A stretch of 35,884 bases of DNA from Clostridia bacterium (lineage in GTDB: Bacteria; Bacillota; Clostridia; Oscillospirales; Acutalibacteraceae). The notes under the pieces were generated by a model. The model made no database searches. It was given only the letters and a program-made list of their open reading frames with translations, and had not been told where the DNA came from. Shown here piece by piece: positions 24,102 to 32,979 of this stretch. The stretch is from NCBI GenBank assembly GCA_017461235.1, contig JAFTYU010000010.1, forward strand, positions 1-35,884, written 5' to 3'. Positions within the stretch are counted from its first letter, which is position 1. Each line of letters begins with the position of its first letter. The position numbers were made by a program, and so were the translations under genes.

Positions 24102-25774
24102 TCTTCACCGCCTCCTTCTGCCTCGAGACGGGGCTTAAAACTTGCGAAAGTTCTCATATCAACAGCCTTAATATAAGCCAGAAGACAAAAACAACTGATT
24201 ATACTTGAGCCACCCTTGCTGACAAAGGGCAATGTTACGCCTGTCAAAGGCAACAAATCGGTTATACCGAAAATACTTAACATAGTTTGGAAAAGCATCA
24301 TTGCAATTGCACCAACACCTGCTATTGCGTAAAAAGCAGATTTAGTCTTCTGTGCATTCAACACCGCCCACACGGCTATCGCCCCATAAACCAACGGTAC
24401 AATAAAGCCCGTTATCAAACCAAATTCTTCGCAAACAACACCAAAAACAAGGTCTTCGGAAGCGGCAAAAACATTTCGCAGCTCACCATTACCCAAGCCG
24501 AGACCGAAAAGACCGCCGCTTGCGGAATATATAAGGGTACGCGTCTGTTGATAACCGCCCTCATCCATATAATCCCACACGTGAAGATATGTGGAAAAAC
24601 GGCTTGCTACGTAAGGCTTTAATATCATTATCAGCACCGCACCGACTGCCGCCACGCCGCAGACGAGTGAAAGCGTTTTTATATCACCTGAGCGCATAAA
24701 CGCAATTACTATAAACGTAAAGAAAAATATAAGTGCAGTTCCGAAATCAAACATTAAAAACAATTCGCCTACACAAATGGCAGAAAAGATTATATACATC
24801 GTAAGATTCTTAATTGACTGAAGCTTTTCGAGAGTTACGGCACCTACAAAAATAAAGGCTATTTTCACGAGCTCAGACGGTTGAAGGGATATACCGCCCA
24901 AAGAAATCCAGTTTTTGGCACCGTTTGTAGTTTCAGCAATAATGAGCGTTGCCCCTAAAATAAGCACAGATGCTCCTGCAAGCACCCATCGTATTGATTT
25001 TAACGTATCAATATTGCGCATTATAACAATCATAACAGAGAATCCGACGACTCCTATAACTATTGCAAGGAACTGTTTGAGAACTGCATCGGGATAGATA
25101 CTGCCGACAATAGCAAGCCCTACGGAGGTGAACATAAATGCTATCATTTCCAACTCAAAATTATGAATACGCAAAACGAACGTCGCAAAAACAAAATAAA
25201 TCCATTGAAGGGCAATAAACCCGAGATAAACCACGATTATCTGCGGTTTGAAAACCCCGTCCGAATACAAATTCAAAAACAAAGAACACATATTAAAGAC
25301 AGCTATAAGAATAAGCACAATTCCGTAAGACGGACGGGCTATAAGCCTGCTCTTATCCTTTATGAATTTATAACGAGCTTCATAAAGAGTGTATTCAAGT
25401 CCGCCAATATCAATAGTATCGCCGTGGTGAACAAAAGCCTTTTTATCTATTTTCTCTCCATTTACGGCGACGCCGGATTTAGAAAAGGTATCGAATACAA
25501 CAAACCCCTTGTTACGGTAAGTTAACACCGCGTGAAGTCGTGAAATGGTATCAAAGGGCAGAACAATATCGCACTTTTTATTTCTTCCCAGAGATGTTTC
25601 TCTGTCGTACAGGAATATCTCTTCATCAGTTATGGTATTGACGAGTTTACCCCTGACAGGGTCCGTAGTTTTTTTAAAAAACAACGCGAGTAACATACGC
25701 AGCACTACATATACAACAACCGCAAGCATAATATAACGCATCCCCGATGTCATAAAGCCAACAAGTGCTTCCAT
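24098..25774 (-). CDS. FHA-domain-SEDS fusion (FtsW/RodA-like glycosyltransferase)
   Basis: 558 residues from the ATG at 25774 (GGGAGGGATATT upstream; a GTG 24 nt earlier is almost at the predicted transcription start). One N-terminal helix (about 12-33), then an FHA domain at about 45-130 with the phosphothreonine-binding residues SLGRNKKCDI (Gly-63, Arg-64), ISRLHA (Ser-78, His-81) and NGEKI (Asn-105). About ten membrane helices follow, with SEDS hallmarks FGTALIFFFTFIVIAFMRSGD and PLTGVTLPFVSKGGSSI. SEDS proteins polymerise lipid II into glycan. An FHA domain suggests recruitment by Ser/Thr kinase (PrkC-type) signalling. In Actinobacteria FhaA/B are separate genes beside rodA-pbpA. Here they are fused. 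Confidence 0.94.
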   Translation of the reverse strand: MEALVGFMTSGMRYIMLAVVVYVVLRMLLALFFKKTTDPVRGKLVNTITDEEIFLYDRETSLGRNKKCDIVLPFDTISRLHAVLTYRNKGFVVFDTFSKSGVAVNGEKIDKKAFVHHGDTIDIGGLEYTLYEARYKFIKDKSRLIARPSYGIVLILIAVFNMCSLFLNLYSDGVFKPQIIVVYLGFIALQWIYFVFATFVLRIHNFELEMIAFMFTSVGLAIVGSIYPDAVLKQFLAIVIGVVGFSVMIVIMRNIDTLKSIRWVLAGASVLILGATLIIAETTNGAKNWISLGGISLQPSELVKIAFIFVGAVTLEKLQSIKNLTMYIIFSAICVGELFLMFDFGTALIFFFTFIVIAFMRSGDIKTLSLVCGVAAVGAVLIMILKPYVASRFSTYLHVWDYMDEGGYQQTRTLIYSASGGLFGLGLGNGELRNVFAASEDLVFGVVCEEFGLITGFIVPLVYGAIAVWAVLNAQKTKSAFYAIAGVGAIAMMLFQTMLSIFGITDLLPLTGVTLPFVSKGGSSIISCFCLLAYIKAVDMRTFASFKPRLEAEGGGEE

Positions 25775-25805
25775 AATATCCCTCCCATTGAAAATCACTA
25801 TTTAT

Positions 25806-25834
25806 ATCATACCATAATAAAAGGAAATAATCAA
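25806..25834 (-). promoter_or_regulatory. Promoter of FHA-SEDS/PBP operon
   Basis: Minus strand: TTGATT (25829-25834), 17 nt, TATGAT (25806-25811), giving a leader of about 25 nt before the ATG at 25774. Confidence 0.7.
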
Positions 25835-25917
25835 CGCGATTAAACTACTGAAATGTTAAAGAATTGCTAATAAAGTGTAAATTAACCGATTTTTGGCTGT
25901 AAGTTCAGTTATGTCAC

Positions 25918-25946
25918 TTGACTTTGACAGTTTTTATAGGTTATAT
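25918..25946 (+). promoter_or_regulatory. galM promoter
   Basis: TTGACT (25918-25923), 17 nt, TTATAT (25941-25946). An overlapping alternative, TTGACA (25924-25929) with TTAATG, is shifted by 6 nt. Confidence 0.55.
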
Positions 25947-25976
25947 TTAATGTAGAGAAATTTGGAGGTATTAGCT

Positions 25977-27020
25977 ATGGCTATAACAAAATCACTTTAC
26001 GGTACGTTAAACGAAAAGGATGTTAACACATACATAATTGAAAACAAAAACGGCACACAAGCGCATCTTATCGAAAAAGGTGCTACTCTCGATAAGCTCC
26101 TTATAAAGGACAAAAACGGGATGCTGACAGATATTCTTATCGGTCACGACACTTTAGACGGACACGTTAACCGCTCCGACTATCAGGGTGTTGTCGTAGG
26201 TCAGTATGCAAACCGTATCAAAGACGGAAAATTTTCAATTGACGGCACGGAATACAACGTTACACTTAATGAAAAAGGTATCACAAGTCTCCACGGCGGC
26301 GGTGAATACAGCTCTGCTGTATGGAATACCGAAATTCTCTCGGACAACGCGGTTAAATTCACTTATTTCAGCCCCGACGGCACTGAAGGCTTCCCCGGTA
26401 ACGTAAATGTCAGCGTTACATACACATTAAATGACAACGATGAACTCGAGCTTTTATACAACGCCGTTTCCGATAAAAAAACCGTTATAAACCTTACTAA
26501 CCACGCCTACTTTAACCTTAACGGAACAGGCAGCGGTGATATTCTCAACCACATTCTTCAGATAAATGCAGACCGATTCACACCTATTGATGAAATCAGT
26601 ATTCCCACAGGTGAGCTCACTCCTGTTGTCGGCACACCCTTTGATTTCACACAGGAAAAGAACATCGGCAGAGACATTGATGAAGAGCATACACAACTGA
26701 AAAACGGTCTTGGTTATGACCATAACTTCTGCATAGCAAATTATGACGGAACGCTTAAAACTGCCGCTATTGCAAAAGCAGATAAAAGCGGTATCGTAAT
26801 GACTGTTAAAACCGACCTTCCCGGTATTCAGCTTTATACAGGCAACTTCTTTGATGGTTCAATCCCCGGCAAAAACGGTATTCCTATGACAAAACGCTGT
26901 GCTTTCTGCCTTGAAACACAGGTTTTCCCTGATTCCCCTAACCATCCTGAATGGCCGTCCTGCATTTATGATGCAGGTGAAACATATTCAGCACGCACAG
27001 TATTTGCCTTTTCCAAATAA
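25977..27020 (+). CDS. galM: Aldose 1-epimerase (mutarotase)
   Basis: 347 residues from the ATG at 25977, directly behind GGAGGTATTAGCT. Interconverts the alpha and beta anomers of galactose and glucose in the Leloir pathway. Family blocks: QYANRIKDGKFSIDG, LHGGGEYSSAVWN, NLTNHAYFNLNG (catalytic His), GLGYDHNFCI and ETQVFPDSPNHPEWP (catalytic Glu). No other galactose gene is nearby, so it appears to be a stand-alone housekeeping gene. I see no terminator after it. The next promoter begins 7 nt after its stop. Confidence 0.96.
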   Translation: MAITKSLYGTLNEKDVNTYIIENKNGTQAHLIEKGATLDKLLIKDKNGMLTDILIGHDTLDGHVNRSDYQGVVVGQYANRIKDGKFSIDGTEYNVTLNEKGITSLHGGGEYSSAVWNTEILSDNAVKFTYFSPDGTEGFPGNVNVSVTYTLNDNDELELLYNAVSDKKTVINLTNHAYFNLNGTGSGDILNHILQINADRFTPIDEISIPTGELTPVVGTPFDFTQEKNIGRDIDEEHTQLKNGLGYDHNFCIANYDGTLKTAAIAKADKSGIVMTVKTDLPGIQLYTGNFFDGSIPGKNGIPMTKRCAFCLETQVFPDSPNHPEWPSCIYDAGETYSARTVFAFSK

Positions 27021-27026
27021 ATACAA

Positions 27027-27055
27027 TTGACTTATACCTTGATTTTTGGTATAAT
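27027..27055 (+). promoter_or_regulatory. Strong promoter of exported-protein gene
   Basis: TTGACT (27027-27032), 17 nt, TATAAT (27050-27055), 44 nt before the ATG. Confidence 0.8.
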
Positions 27056-27098
27056 GAGTTGTATATTTGCAAATTAATTCAGAAAGGAGACACCAAAA

Positions 27099-28967
27099 AT
27101 GAAAAAAAATGTAAAAATCATATCATTTTTTCTCGCCGTAGTTTTACTGTTCGGCGGTCTTTCCGTGTCTGCTTTCGCCAAAGAGTTTGCACCTACAATT
27201 GATATTTCAAATCCCGGTATTCAAACCCAGTATATGTACGATGAAAATGATCCTTCCTGGGTTCGAAAGCTTGTGATTAAAGAAGATATGCTTTCTTCAG
27301 AAGGCATTTTTACGGAAGCTGTGCTCCACCCTGTTACAGATTACCCTTATACCAATGATGCAAAGGGCTTCAACTCCGAAGTGGAGGAATATATAAAAAC
27401 ATACACACTTGACGAAGACTCTCAAAGAGCTGCTTACATATATTTTCTTGAGCAGGTCGGAGCCCTTTCAATCATCTCAGATCCGTCTGCATCCGACAAA
27501 TCAAAAGCAGAATGGCTGCGTAACCAAGGCATAATCATCACCGAAGAAGAGGAAAATGACCCTGATAAAGTGCTGATGATAAGCGCTCTTTACGCAATGA
27601 TGAAAAACGACCTTTACTACGTTTACACCGGTGAGCACCTTACGATTCCTGAAGGTACTCCACTTGAAAAAGCGGTCGTTTTCTACATAGCATCTCTTTC
27701 AGGCAACAACTCGAAGCTTTCACAGTTTATATACAAGTATTTCGGAACAAGCTCTCTCGGCGACCTGGAAGACTATATTTACTACACTTCTCTTATGGCA
27801 CTTTATACTAACGGATACGTTTCCGCTGCAGAAATTGCCACACTCCCACGTGAAGAGGTTTACAGACGCGTTGCTATTATGACAATCCGCAACTACGGTC
27901 TTGCCATTGATTCCGAAAAAGCAACAACACAAGAGCTTCAGGAAAAATACCTGACTGCAATGCTGGGCACACAATATCGTGTCAGTCTCGATCCCGACAC
28001 ATTGAAGAAAACTGCCAACACCCATTCCGTTGCATATTACATTCTTCAACGTATGGCGTACGAAGATGCCAAGCTCACAATTTCTCAGAAAAAATACAGT
28101 TACGAAAGCTGTTTCCGTCTTGTTACGCAGAAAACCGCCCGTTTCGATTTGGAGAAAGAATTTTATTCCGATATACACGAATACAACATATATCTTGAGA
28201 GCATACGAGAAACTATTTCCATAAATCCGACGGCGTTAAACAGCAACTCCGTTCTGACAATAAACGGAACGAAAATATCCGGCGGACAATATGCGAAGGT
28301 TGCACTTTTAAATGCAGAAAAACAAGTTATAAATATTGTTTGTAAAAACACCGACAACGGTGTTACAAAAACATCTTCATATAAAATCAATATTTTCCAG
28401 GGTACAACTCCCCCGGAAGACAGTGACCTTACCGGCATTATCCCAACTTACGGCCCCGGTGACACCACTAACCCGAATCAATCTGCAGGCGGCACGTACG
28501 CCGAGGTTACACTCACAATCCCACAGCTGCCTTATGTGAGTGGTGTAAACGGCATTGCAACCAATTTAGCGGGCAAGCTCCTGTCGCTGAACGATAAAGG
28601 TCAGCTTGTTGATGAATACGGTAACGTTATCAGTCAGACCACTTACGAGACACTCCCGGAGAATTACAAATACGTCCTTACTGATGACGGTATTATCCAG
28701 ACGATATTCGTAGGTGATACCACTGATGTTTCCGACACTGAAGATAACGAAGAAATACAAAAGTCCGAAAGTGTCAGACGAATACTCGTAATCGTTTCTT
28801 TGGTTACATGTATATTATTGATTATTGCCTTAATCACTACACTCATAATTACCAAAAAGAACCGCAACAAGAAATCAAGCGGTGACAAAACAAGAGATCG
28901 CAGGGCTAAAGAAAAAGCTAAAAAAGCTAAACGCGAAGCCAAGGCGGCACGCAAAAGCAATAAATAA
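27099..28967 (+). CDS. Large exported, C-terminally anchored protein
   Basis: 622 residues. Signal peptide at 1-28 ending SAFAK. A helical region of about 370 residues (DSQRAAYIYFLEQVGALSI, VLMISALYAMMKNDLYYVY) contains two similar segments about 100 residues apart. A cadherin-like beta-sandwich domain (about 365-445, ISINPTALNSNSVLTINGT to SYKINIFQGT) follows, then a Pro/Thr-rich stretch, a C-terminal membrane helix (RRILVIVSLVTCILLIIAL) and a very basic Lys/Ala/Arg tail. The tail would lie in the cytoplasm, the rest outside. I do not recognise the family. It has its own strong promoter, ribosome binding site AAAGGAGACACCAAA, and a terminator before the RR-HK-HtrA genes. Confidence 0.8.
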   Translation: MKKNVKIISFFLAVVLLFGGLSVSAFAKEFAPTIDISNPGIQTQYMYDENDPSWVRKLVIKEDMLSSEGIFTEAVLHPVTDYPYTNDAKGFNSEVEEYIKTYTLDEDSQRAAYIYFLEQVGALSIISDPSASDKSKAEWLRNQGIIITEEEENDPDKVLMISALYAMMKNDLYYVYTGEHLTIPEGTPLEKAVVFYIASLSGNNSKLSQFIYKYFGTSSLGDLEDYIYYTSLMALYTNGYVSAAEIATLPREEVYRRVAIMTIRNYGLAIDSEKATTQELQEKYLTAMLGTQYRVSLDPDTLKKTANTHSVAYYILQRMAYEDAKLTISQKKYSYESCFRLVTQKTARFDLEKEFYSDIHEYNIYLESIRETISINPTALNSNSVLTINGTKISGGQYAKVALLNAEKQVINIVCKNTDNGVTKTSSYKINIFQGTTPPEDSDLTGIIPTYGPGDTTNPNQSAGGTYAEVTLTIPQLPYVSGVNGIATNLAGKLLSLNDKGQLVDEYGNVISQTTYETLPENYKYVLTDDGIIQTIFVGDTTDVSDTEDNEEIQKSESVRRILVIVSLVTCILLIIALITTLIITKKNRNKKSSGDKTRDRRAKEKAKKAKREAKAARKSNK

Positions 28968-28977
28968 CAACTGACAT

Positions 28978-29024
28978 AATGGCAATACTGCTCGCCTTTC
29001 GGCAGCAATATTGCCATTGTTTTT
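28978..29024 (+). terminator. Terminator
   Basis: AATGGCAATACTGCT (28978-28992) / AGCAATATTGCCATT (29004-29018), one mismatch, then GTTTTT. Confidence 0.9.
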
Positions 29025-29029
29025 ATCAC

Positions 29030-29051
29030 AACAATTTATTTTAAAATTGTT
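29030..29051. promoter_or_regulatory. Palindrome upstream of RR-HK-HtrA
   Basis: AACAATTT (29030-29037) and AAATTGTT (29044-29051), 6-nt centre, about 70 nt before the response-regulator ATG. Possible operator. The likely -10, TATAAT in TGGTATATAAT near 29080, has no good -35, as expected for a regulated promoter. Confidence 0.35.
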
Positions 29052-29117
29052 CATATATTTTTATTTATTATGGTATATAATGTTTTTATAAATATAAACT
29101 CCTAAGGAGGAATATTC

Positions 29118-29810
29118 ATGGCAAATGCAAAAATACTTATTGTTGATGATGACATTAACATTTGCGAGCTTCTCAGACTTTATCTTGAAAAAGAAGGTTT
29201 TGAAACAGTAGTCGTAACCGGCGGCCTGCAAGCTATTGAAGCCTTCAACACCGCTTCACCTGACCTTGTTTTGCTGGATATAATGCTTCCCGGTCTTGAC
29301 GGTTGGCAGATTTGCCGCGAAATACGCAAGACAGCACAGACCCCGATAATTATGCTCACCGCAAAAGGCGAAACCTTTGACAAGGTTCTCGGTCTTGAAT
29401 TAGGCGCAGATGACTATATAACCAAGCCTTTTGAAACCAAAGAGGTTATGGCAAGAATAAAGGCGGTTTTAAGAAGATCAACAAACCAACTGACATCCGC
29501 TGACGCAATAAAAGAAGTGTCTTATGACAAACTTACGGTTAATCTTACAAACTACGAGCTTATAGTTGACGGCAACCCTATTGATACGCCCCCGAAAGAG
29601 CTTGAGCTTATTTTCCACCTTGCAAGCAATCCTAACCGCGTTTACACCCGTGACCAACTGCTTGACGAAGTATGGGGCTTTGAATACTACGGTGATTCAC
29701 GAACAGTCGACGTACACGTTAAAAGACTCCGCGAAAAACTTGAGGGCGTTTCCGACAAATGGGAACTCAAAACAGTTTGGGGCGTAGGTTATAAATTCGA
29801 AACCAAATAA
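29118..29810 (+). CDS. OmpR-family response regulator
   Basis: 230 residues. Receiver domain with acidic pocket VDDD (residues 9-12), phosphoacceptor Asp-54 in LVLLDIMLPGLDGW and switch Lys in YITKPFE. Winged-helix output domain with TPPKELELIFHLASNPNRVY, SRTVDVHVKRLREKLE and VWGVGYKFE. Consensus ribosome binding site AAGGAGGAATATTC. It sits 9 nt before its histidine kinase and is followed by htrA. Confidence 0.96.
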   Translation: MANAKILIVDDDINICELLRLYLEKEGFETVVVTGGLQAIEAFNTASPDLVLLDIMLPGLDGWQICREIRKTAQTPIIMLTAKGETFDKVLGLELGADDYITKPFETKEVMARIKAVLRRSTNQLTSADAIKEVSYDKLTVNLTNYELIVDGNPIDTPPKELELIFHLASNPNRVYTRDQLLDEVWGFEYYGDSRTVDVHVKRLREKLEGVSDKWELKTVWGVGYKFETK

Positions 29811-29819
29811 GTCAATAAA

Positions 29820-31298
29820 ATGAAATTGTTAAAAAACAAAAAAGGTACTTTCTTTTTTAAGTACTTTATGATTTTTTCCGCAATTGTTCTTGTGAGCTTT
29901 ATTATAATCGGTACGTCTTTTATGTTACTTGTAACAAATACCCTTCTTAACCAGGTAACCGAAGACACGAAAAGCAATGCTTCAAACCTGGCACAAATGA
30001 CTACCGATCTGTTTAACTCCAATGTAATCCGCGAGAATCCACAGGCTGCTGTAATGACAATGTGCAAAAACGTGGAAATTGTTTCAAAAAGCACAGGCTA
30101 CGATGTCTTTATATGCAACAAAGAAGGCGAAGTTATCGTTTGTCCCGAAACCTTGACAGGCTTTGACATAAAAGAAAGTCCGTCATGCGACACCCACGGT
30201 AAAATCCGCATACCTTCAACATACATTCAACGGGTAAAAAGCAGTGAATTCAACGAATTTTCCACACTTGATGATATTTATACATCATACTATTCCGTGT
30301 GTATGTCACCATTATATCTTAACGATACATTTATAGGCTTCTGCGTGGTAAGTGCGCCAATTAACGACAATATAGTTCAGTATGTTGAAAAAACCGTTGT
30401 TATGTTTGTGCTTTGTGCCGCGGCGGCATTGCTGCTTGTTACGGTTGCCGTTTCATTTATGACAGAACGGATAGCAAAGCCAATCAGAAACCTTGAAACA
30501 GCAACAAAATGCTATTCATCAGGTGATTTTTCATACAGAGTACCCGAACTTGACTCAAACGATGAGCTTGCCGCACTCATAACCAAATTCAACGCTATGG
30601 CAACGTCCCTGTCACAGATAGAAAACTCAAGAAGGAGTTTTGTTGCAAACGTATCTCACGAATTTAAAACCCCGATGACTACCATAGGCGGTTTTATAAA
30701 CGGAATCATTGACGGCACAATACCTGCCGAAAAGCAGGATTATTATCTCAAAATAGTTTCTTCGGAGATAAGCCGTCTTTCCAAAATGGTCAACACAATG
30801 CTCAATATTTCGAAAATAGAAACGGGTAACGTGGATATGAATATCGAGCAATTTGATATTTCCCAAAAGCTTGTCACGACCTTCCTTGGTTTTGAACAGC
30901 TTATATCACAAAAGAATATAGAAATTATCGGGTTTGAAGACCTTTCACCTGCCCTTGTGCACGGCGATAGCGCAATGATCGATCAGGTTGTTTACAACCT
31001 TGCCGACAATGCCGTCAAATTCACGAATGAAGGCGGAAAAATAATTGTTAACACCACCGTTGATAAGAACTGTGTTTATTTCGCAATAACAAACACAGGT
31101 AAAGGAATTCCCGAAAAAGATCTTGAAAAGGTTTTTGAACGTTTTTATAAAGTCGACCAGTCACGAAGCACCGATGTCAAGAGTACCGGTTTAGGACTTT
31201 ACCTTATAAAAAGCATCATAGACCTTCATAACGGAACAATAACACTGGAAAGCGAAATTGACTCATTCACCCGATTCACGGTAAAACTTCCCAAATAG
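29820..31298 (+). CDS. Sensor histidine kinase with extracellular sensor and HAMP
   Basis: 492 residues. Membrane helices at about 15-38 and 192-214 bracket an extracellular sensor domain of about 150 residues with four cysteines (CKNVE, ICNKE, VCPE, SCDTHG), a PAS/Cache-like size. A HAMP linker runs from 213 to 265 (AKPIRNLETATKCYSSGDF). HisKA has NVSHEFKTPMTTI (His-280). ATPase motifs are DQVVYNLADNAVKFTNEGG (N box), ITNTGKGIPEKD and STGLGLYLIKSIIDLHNGTI. The ribosome binding site is weak, so translation is probably coupled to the response regulator. Confidence 0.96.
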   Translation: MKLLKNKKGTFFFKYFMIFSAIVLVSFIIIGTSFMLLVTNTLLNQVTEDTKSNASNLAQMTTDLFNSNVIRENPQAAVMTMCKNVEIVSKSTGYDVFICNKEGEVIVCPETLTGFDIKESPSCDTHGKIRIPSTYIQRVKSSEFNEFSTLDDIYTSYYSVCMSPLYLNDTFIGFCVVSAPINDNIVQYVEKTVVMFVLCAAAALLLVTVAVSFMTERIAKPIRNLETATKCYSSGDFSYRVPELDSNDELAALITKFNAMATSLSQIENSRRSFVANVSHEFKTPMTTIGGFINGIIDGTIPAEKQDYYLKIVSSEISRLSKMVNTMLNISKIETGNVDMNIEQFDISQKLVTTFLGFEQLISQKNIEIIGFEDLSPALVHGDSAMIDQVVYNLADNAVKFTNEGGKIIVNTTVDKNCVYFAITNTGKGIPEKDLEKVFERFYKVDQSRSTDVKSTGLGLYLIKSIIDLHNGTITLESEIDSFTRFTVKLPK

Positions 31299-31329
31299 TT
31301 CACTTTTTGCCAAAATTTTATTCACATAC

Positions 31330-31351
31330 TTCTGCTATACTTTAAGCAGAA
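31330..31351 (+). promoter_or_regulatory. Palindrome over the htrA -10 box
   Basis: TTCTGCT (31330-31336) / AGCAGAA (31345-31351), 8-nt centre. The likely -10 TATACT (31336-31341) lies inside and there is no good -35. It precedes GGAGGAACATTTTT and the htrA ATG. Possible operator or leader hairpin. Confidence 0.5.
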
Positions 31352-31367
31352 ACGGAGGAACATTTTT

Positions 31368-32936
31368 ATGGACGATATTTTTAATCCCGAAAATGTCGGG
31401 AACGCAGTTAATAAAGAGCCTGTGCAGGAAAACGTACCCGCCGATACTGCTCCGACAGCCGCAACTCAACAACAGCCACAACCACAAGCTCAAGCTTCTG
31501 CTGATTTTCCGGGTCAACGCCCTGCTGCACCTTTTGCATATAACTCTGTAAATAACAGCAATACTGTGCCAAACAACGCTCCACAGCAGACTATGTATGC
31601 GCAGAATCCCAGGACATCACCTGTTTATTACAACCCTAACGGCTCCACACAACCTGTAGCTCCTGCACCGCAAAAGAAAAAGAAGAAAAACGGAACTGCA
31701 GGCAAGGTGATTTTCAGCATACTGATTTGTGTTTCAATCATCTTCTCATCCATTGCAATTGGTGTAAGTATTGCAAACAACGACTCTAATAACAATAACG
31801 TTACAATTGACAATAACAATCAGACCCAACCTGATATAGATCTCGGTTCAGGTGCGGACCCTGATGTTGAAGATTCTCCCATATCTTATTCGGAGTATTC
31901 AGGCAAGGGCGCGATGTCTTCCGAACAGATTTACGAATCAATAAAAGATATCAACGTAGGCATTCTTGTTTTTGCGCAGACCCAGAGTGCCGGAGAAGGC
32001 TCAGGCATAATAGTGGGTGTTGACGAAACCAAACAATATACCTATATTTTAACTGCTGCTCACGTAATTTCCGACAAGGGTGTTAACGTCCAGATTCAAT
32101 TCAGCGACTCAAGCGAATGTGATGCTGAAATAGTCGGATATGATACCAAAACCGACGTAGGTGTTCTCCGTGTTAAAAAGACAGGCTTTAAAGCCGCCAC
32201 ATTCGGTAACTCGGATAATTTAACAGTAGGTCAGAAAGTATATGCAATCGGCAACCCCGGCGGAACTGAATTTTTCGGTTCATTCACAAGCGGTATGATA
32301 AGTGCAATTGACCGTCCCGTTCCCACCACAAACAGCTCTTATGACCTTCCCTGCATTCAACACAATGCGGCTATCAACCCCGGCAACTCAGGCGGCGCAC
32401 TCGTCAACGAATACGGTCAGGTTATCGGTCTTAACTCATCTAAAATCTCAAGCACGGAATACGAGGGCATGGGCTTCTCGGTTCCTGCAAAAACAGTTCT
32501 TAACGTTTATGAGCAGATTATAAAATACGGCTATGTTACAAACAGACCTATGCTCGGTATAACATATCTGCCCGTTTCCGAAGATTATTCATACTCAGCA
32601 ATCGCTTGGAAAAACAACCTTCCCTACGGTTCAATCGTTATAGCTACAATTAACGAAAACAGTGATTTTGCAAATCACGACGTTAAAGTCGGCGATATGA
32701 TAATCGCAGTTAACGGTGAAAAAATGGAAACCACCGACGTCCTTTTAGAAAAAATTGAGAACGCCGATGTTGGCGACAAGCTTAAGCTGACAATCTGCCG
32801 TGTAAACAACAACAGTAAAATAGAATCAACCTTCGATGTTACGGTTACACTTGTTGAAGACAAGGGCAACACAGCCACACAAACCGAACCCGAAACAACC
32901 CCCTTTGAAAACTACTTTGAAAACTTCGGTTATTAA
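31368..32936 (+). CDS. htrA: HtrA-like serine protease (S1C, one PDZ)
   Basis: 522 residues. A cytoplasmic N-terminus of about 100 residues rich in Pro, Gln and Asn ends in KKKKK and is followed by one membrane helix (about 112-136). An Asn-rich linker (about 138-165) leads to the trypsin-like domain with His-232 (ILTAAHVIS), Asp-263 (KTDVGVL) and Ser-341 (NPGNSGGALVN). A C-terminal PDZ domain begins near GITYLPVSEDYS and includes VKVGDMIIAVNGEKM. It degrades or refolds damaged exported proteins at the outer face of the membrane. It follows the RR-HK pair by 69 nt, as CssRS controls htrA in Bacillus, so stress control is likely but inferred. Ends at a strong terminator. Confidence 0.95.
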   Translation: MDDIFNPENVGNAVNKEPVQENVPADTAPTAATQQQPQPQAQASADFPGQRPAAPFAYNSVNNSNTVPNNAPQQTMYAQNPRTSPVYYNPNGSTQPVAPAPQKKKKKNGTAGKVIFSILICVSIIFSSIAIGVSIANNDSNNNNVTIDNNNQTQPDIDLGSGADPDVEDSPISYSEYSGKGAMSSEQIYESIKDINVGILVFAQTQSAGEGSGIIVGVDETKQYTYILTAAHVISDKGVNVQIQFSDSSECDAEIVGYDTKTDVGVLRVKKTGFKAATFGNSDNLTVGQKVYAIGNPGGTEFFGSFTSGMISAIDRPVPTTNSSYDLPCIQHNAAINPGNSGGALVNEYGQVIGLNSSKISSTEYEGMGFSVPAKTVLNVYEQIIKYGYVTNRPMLGITYLPVSEDYSYSAIAWKNNLPYGSIVIATINENSDFANHDVKVGDMIIAVNGEKMETTDVLLEKIENADVGDKLKLTICRVNNNSKIESTFDVTVTLVEDKGNTATQTEPETTPFENYFENFGY

Positions 32937-32937
32937 T

Positions 32938-32978
32938 AAAAACGACCTGTTCGGGATACCTCCGAACAGGTCGTTTTT
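32938..32978. terminator. Strong bidirectional terminator
   Basis: 17-bp perfect stem (32938-32954 with 32962-32978), core CGACCTGTTCGG / CCGAACAGGTCG, including terminal A5/T5 runs. It separates htrA from the convergent ttcA-like gene. Confidence 0.95.
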
Positions 32979-32979
32979 A

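Noticed and set aside
25799-25976. Riboswitch or leader RNA in the FHA-SEDS/galM divergent region
   Set aside because: Two sigma-A promoters account for the conserved-looking words. No long pairing or T-run is present.
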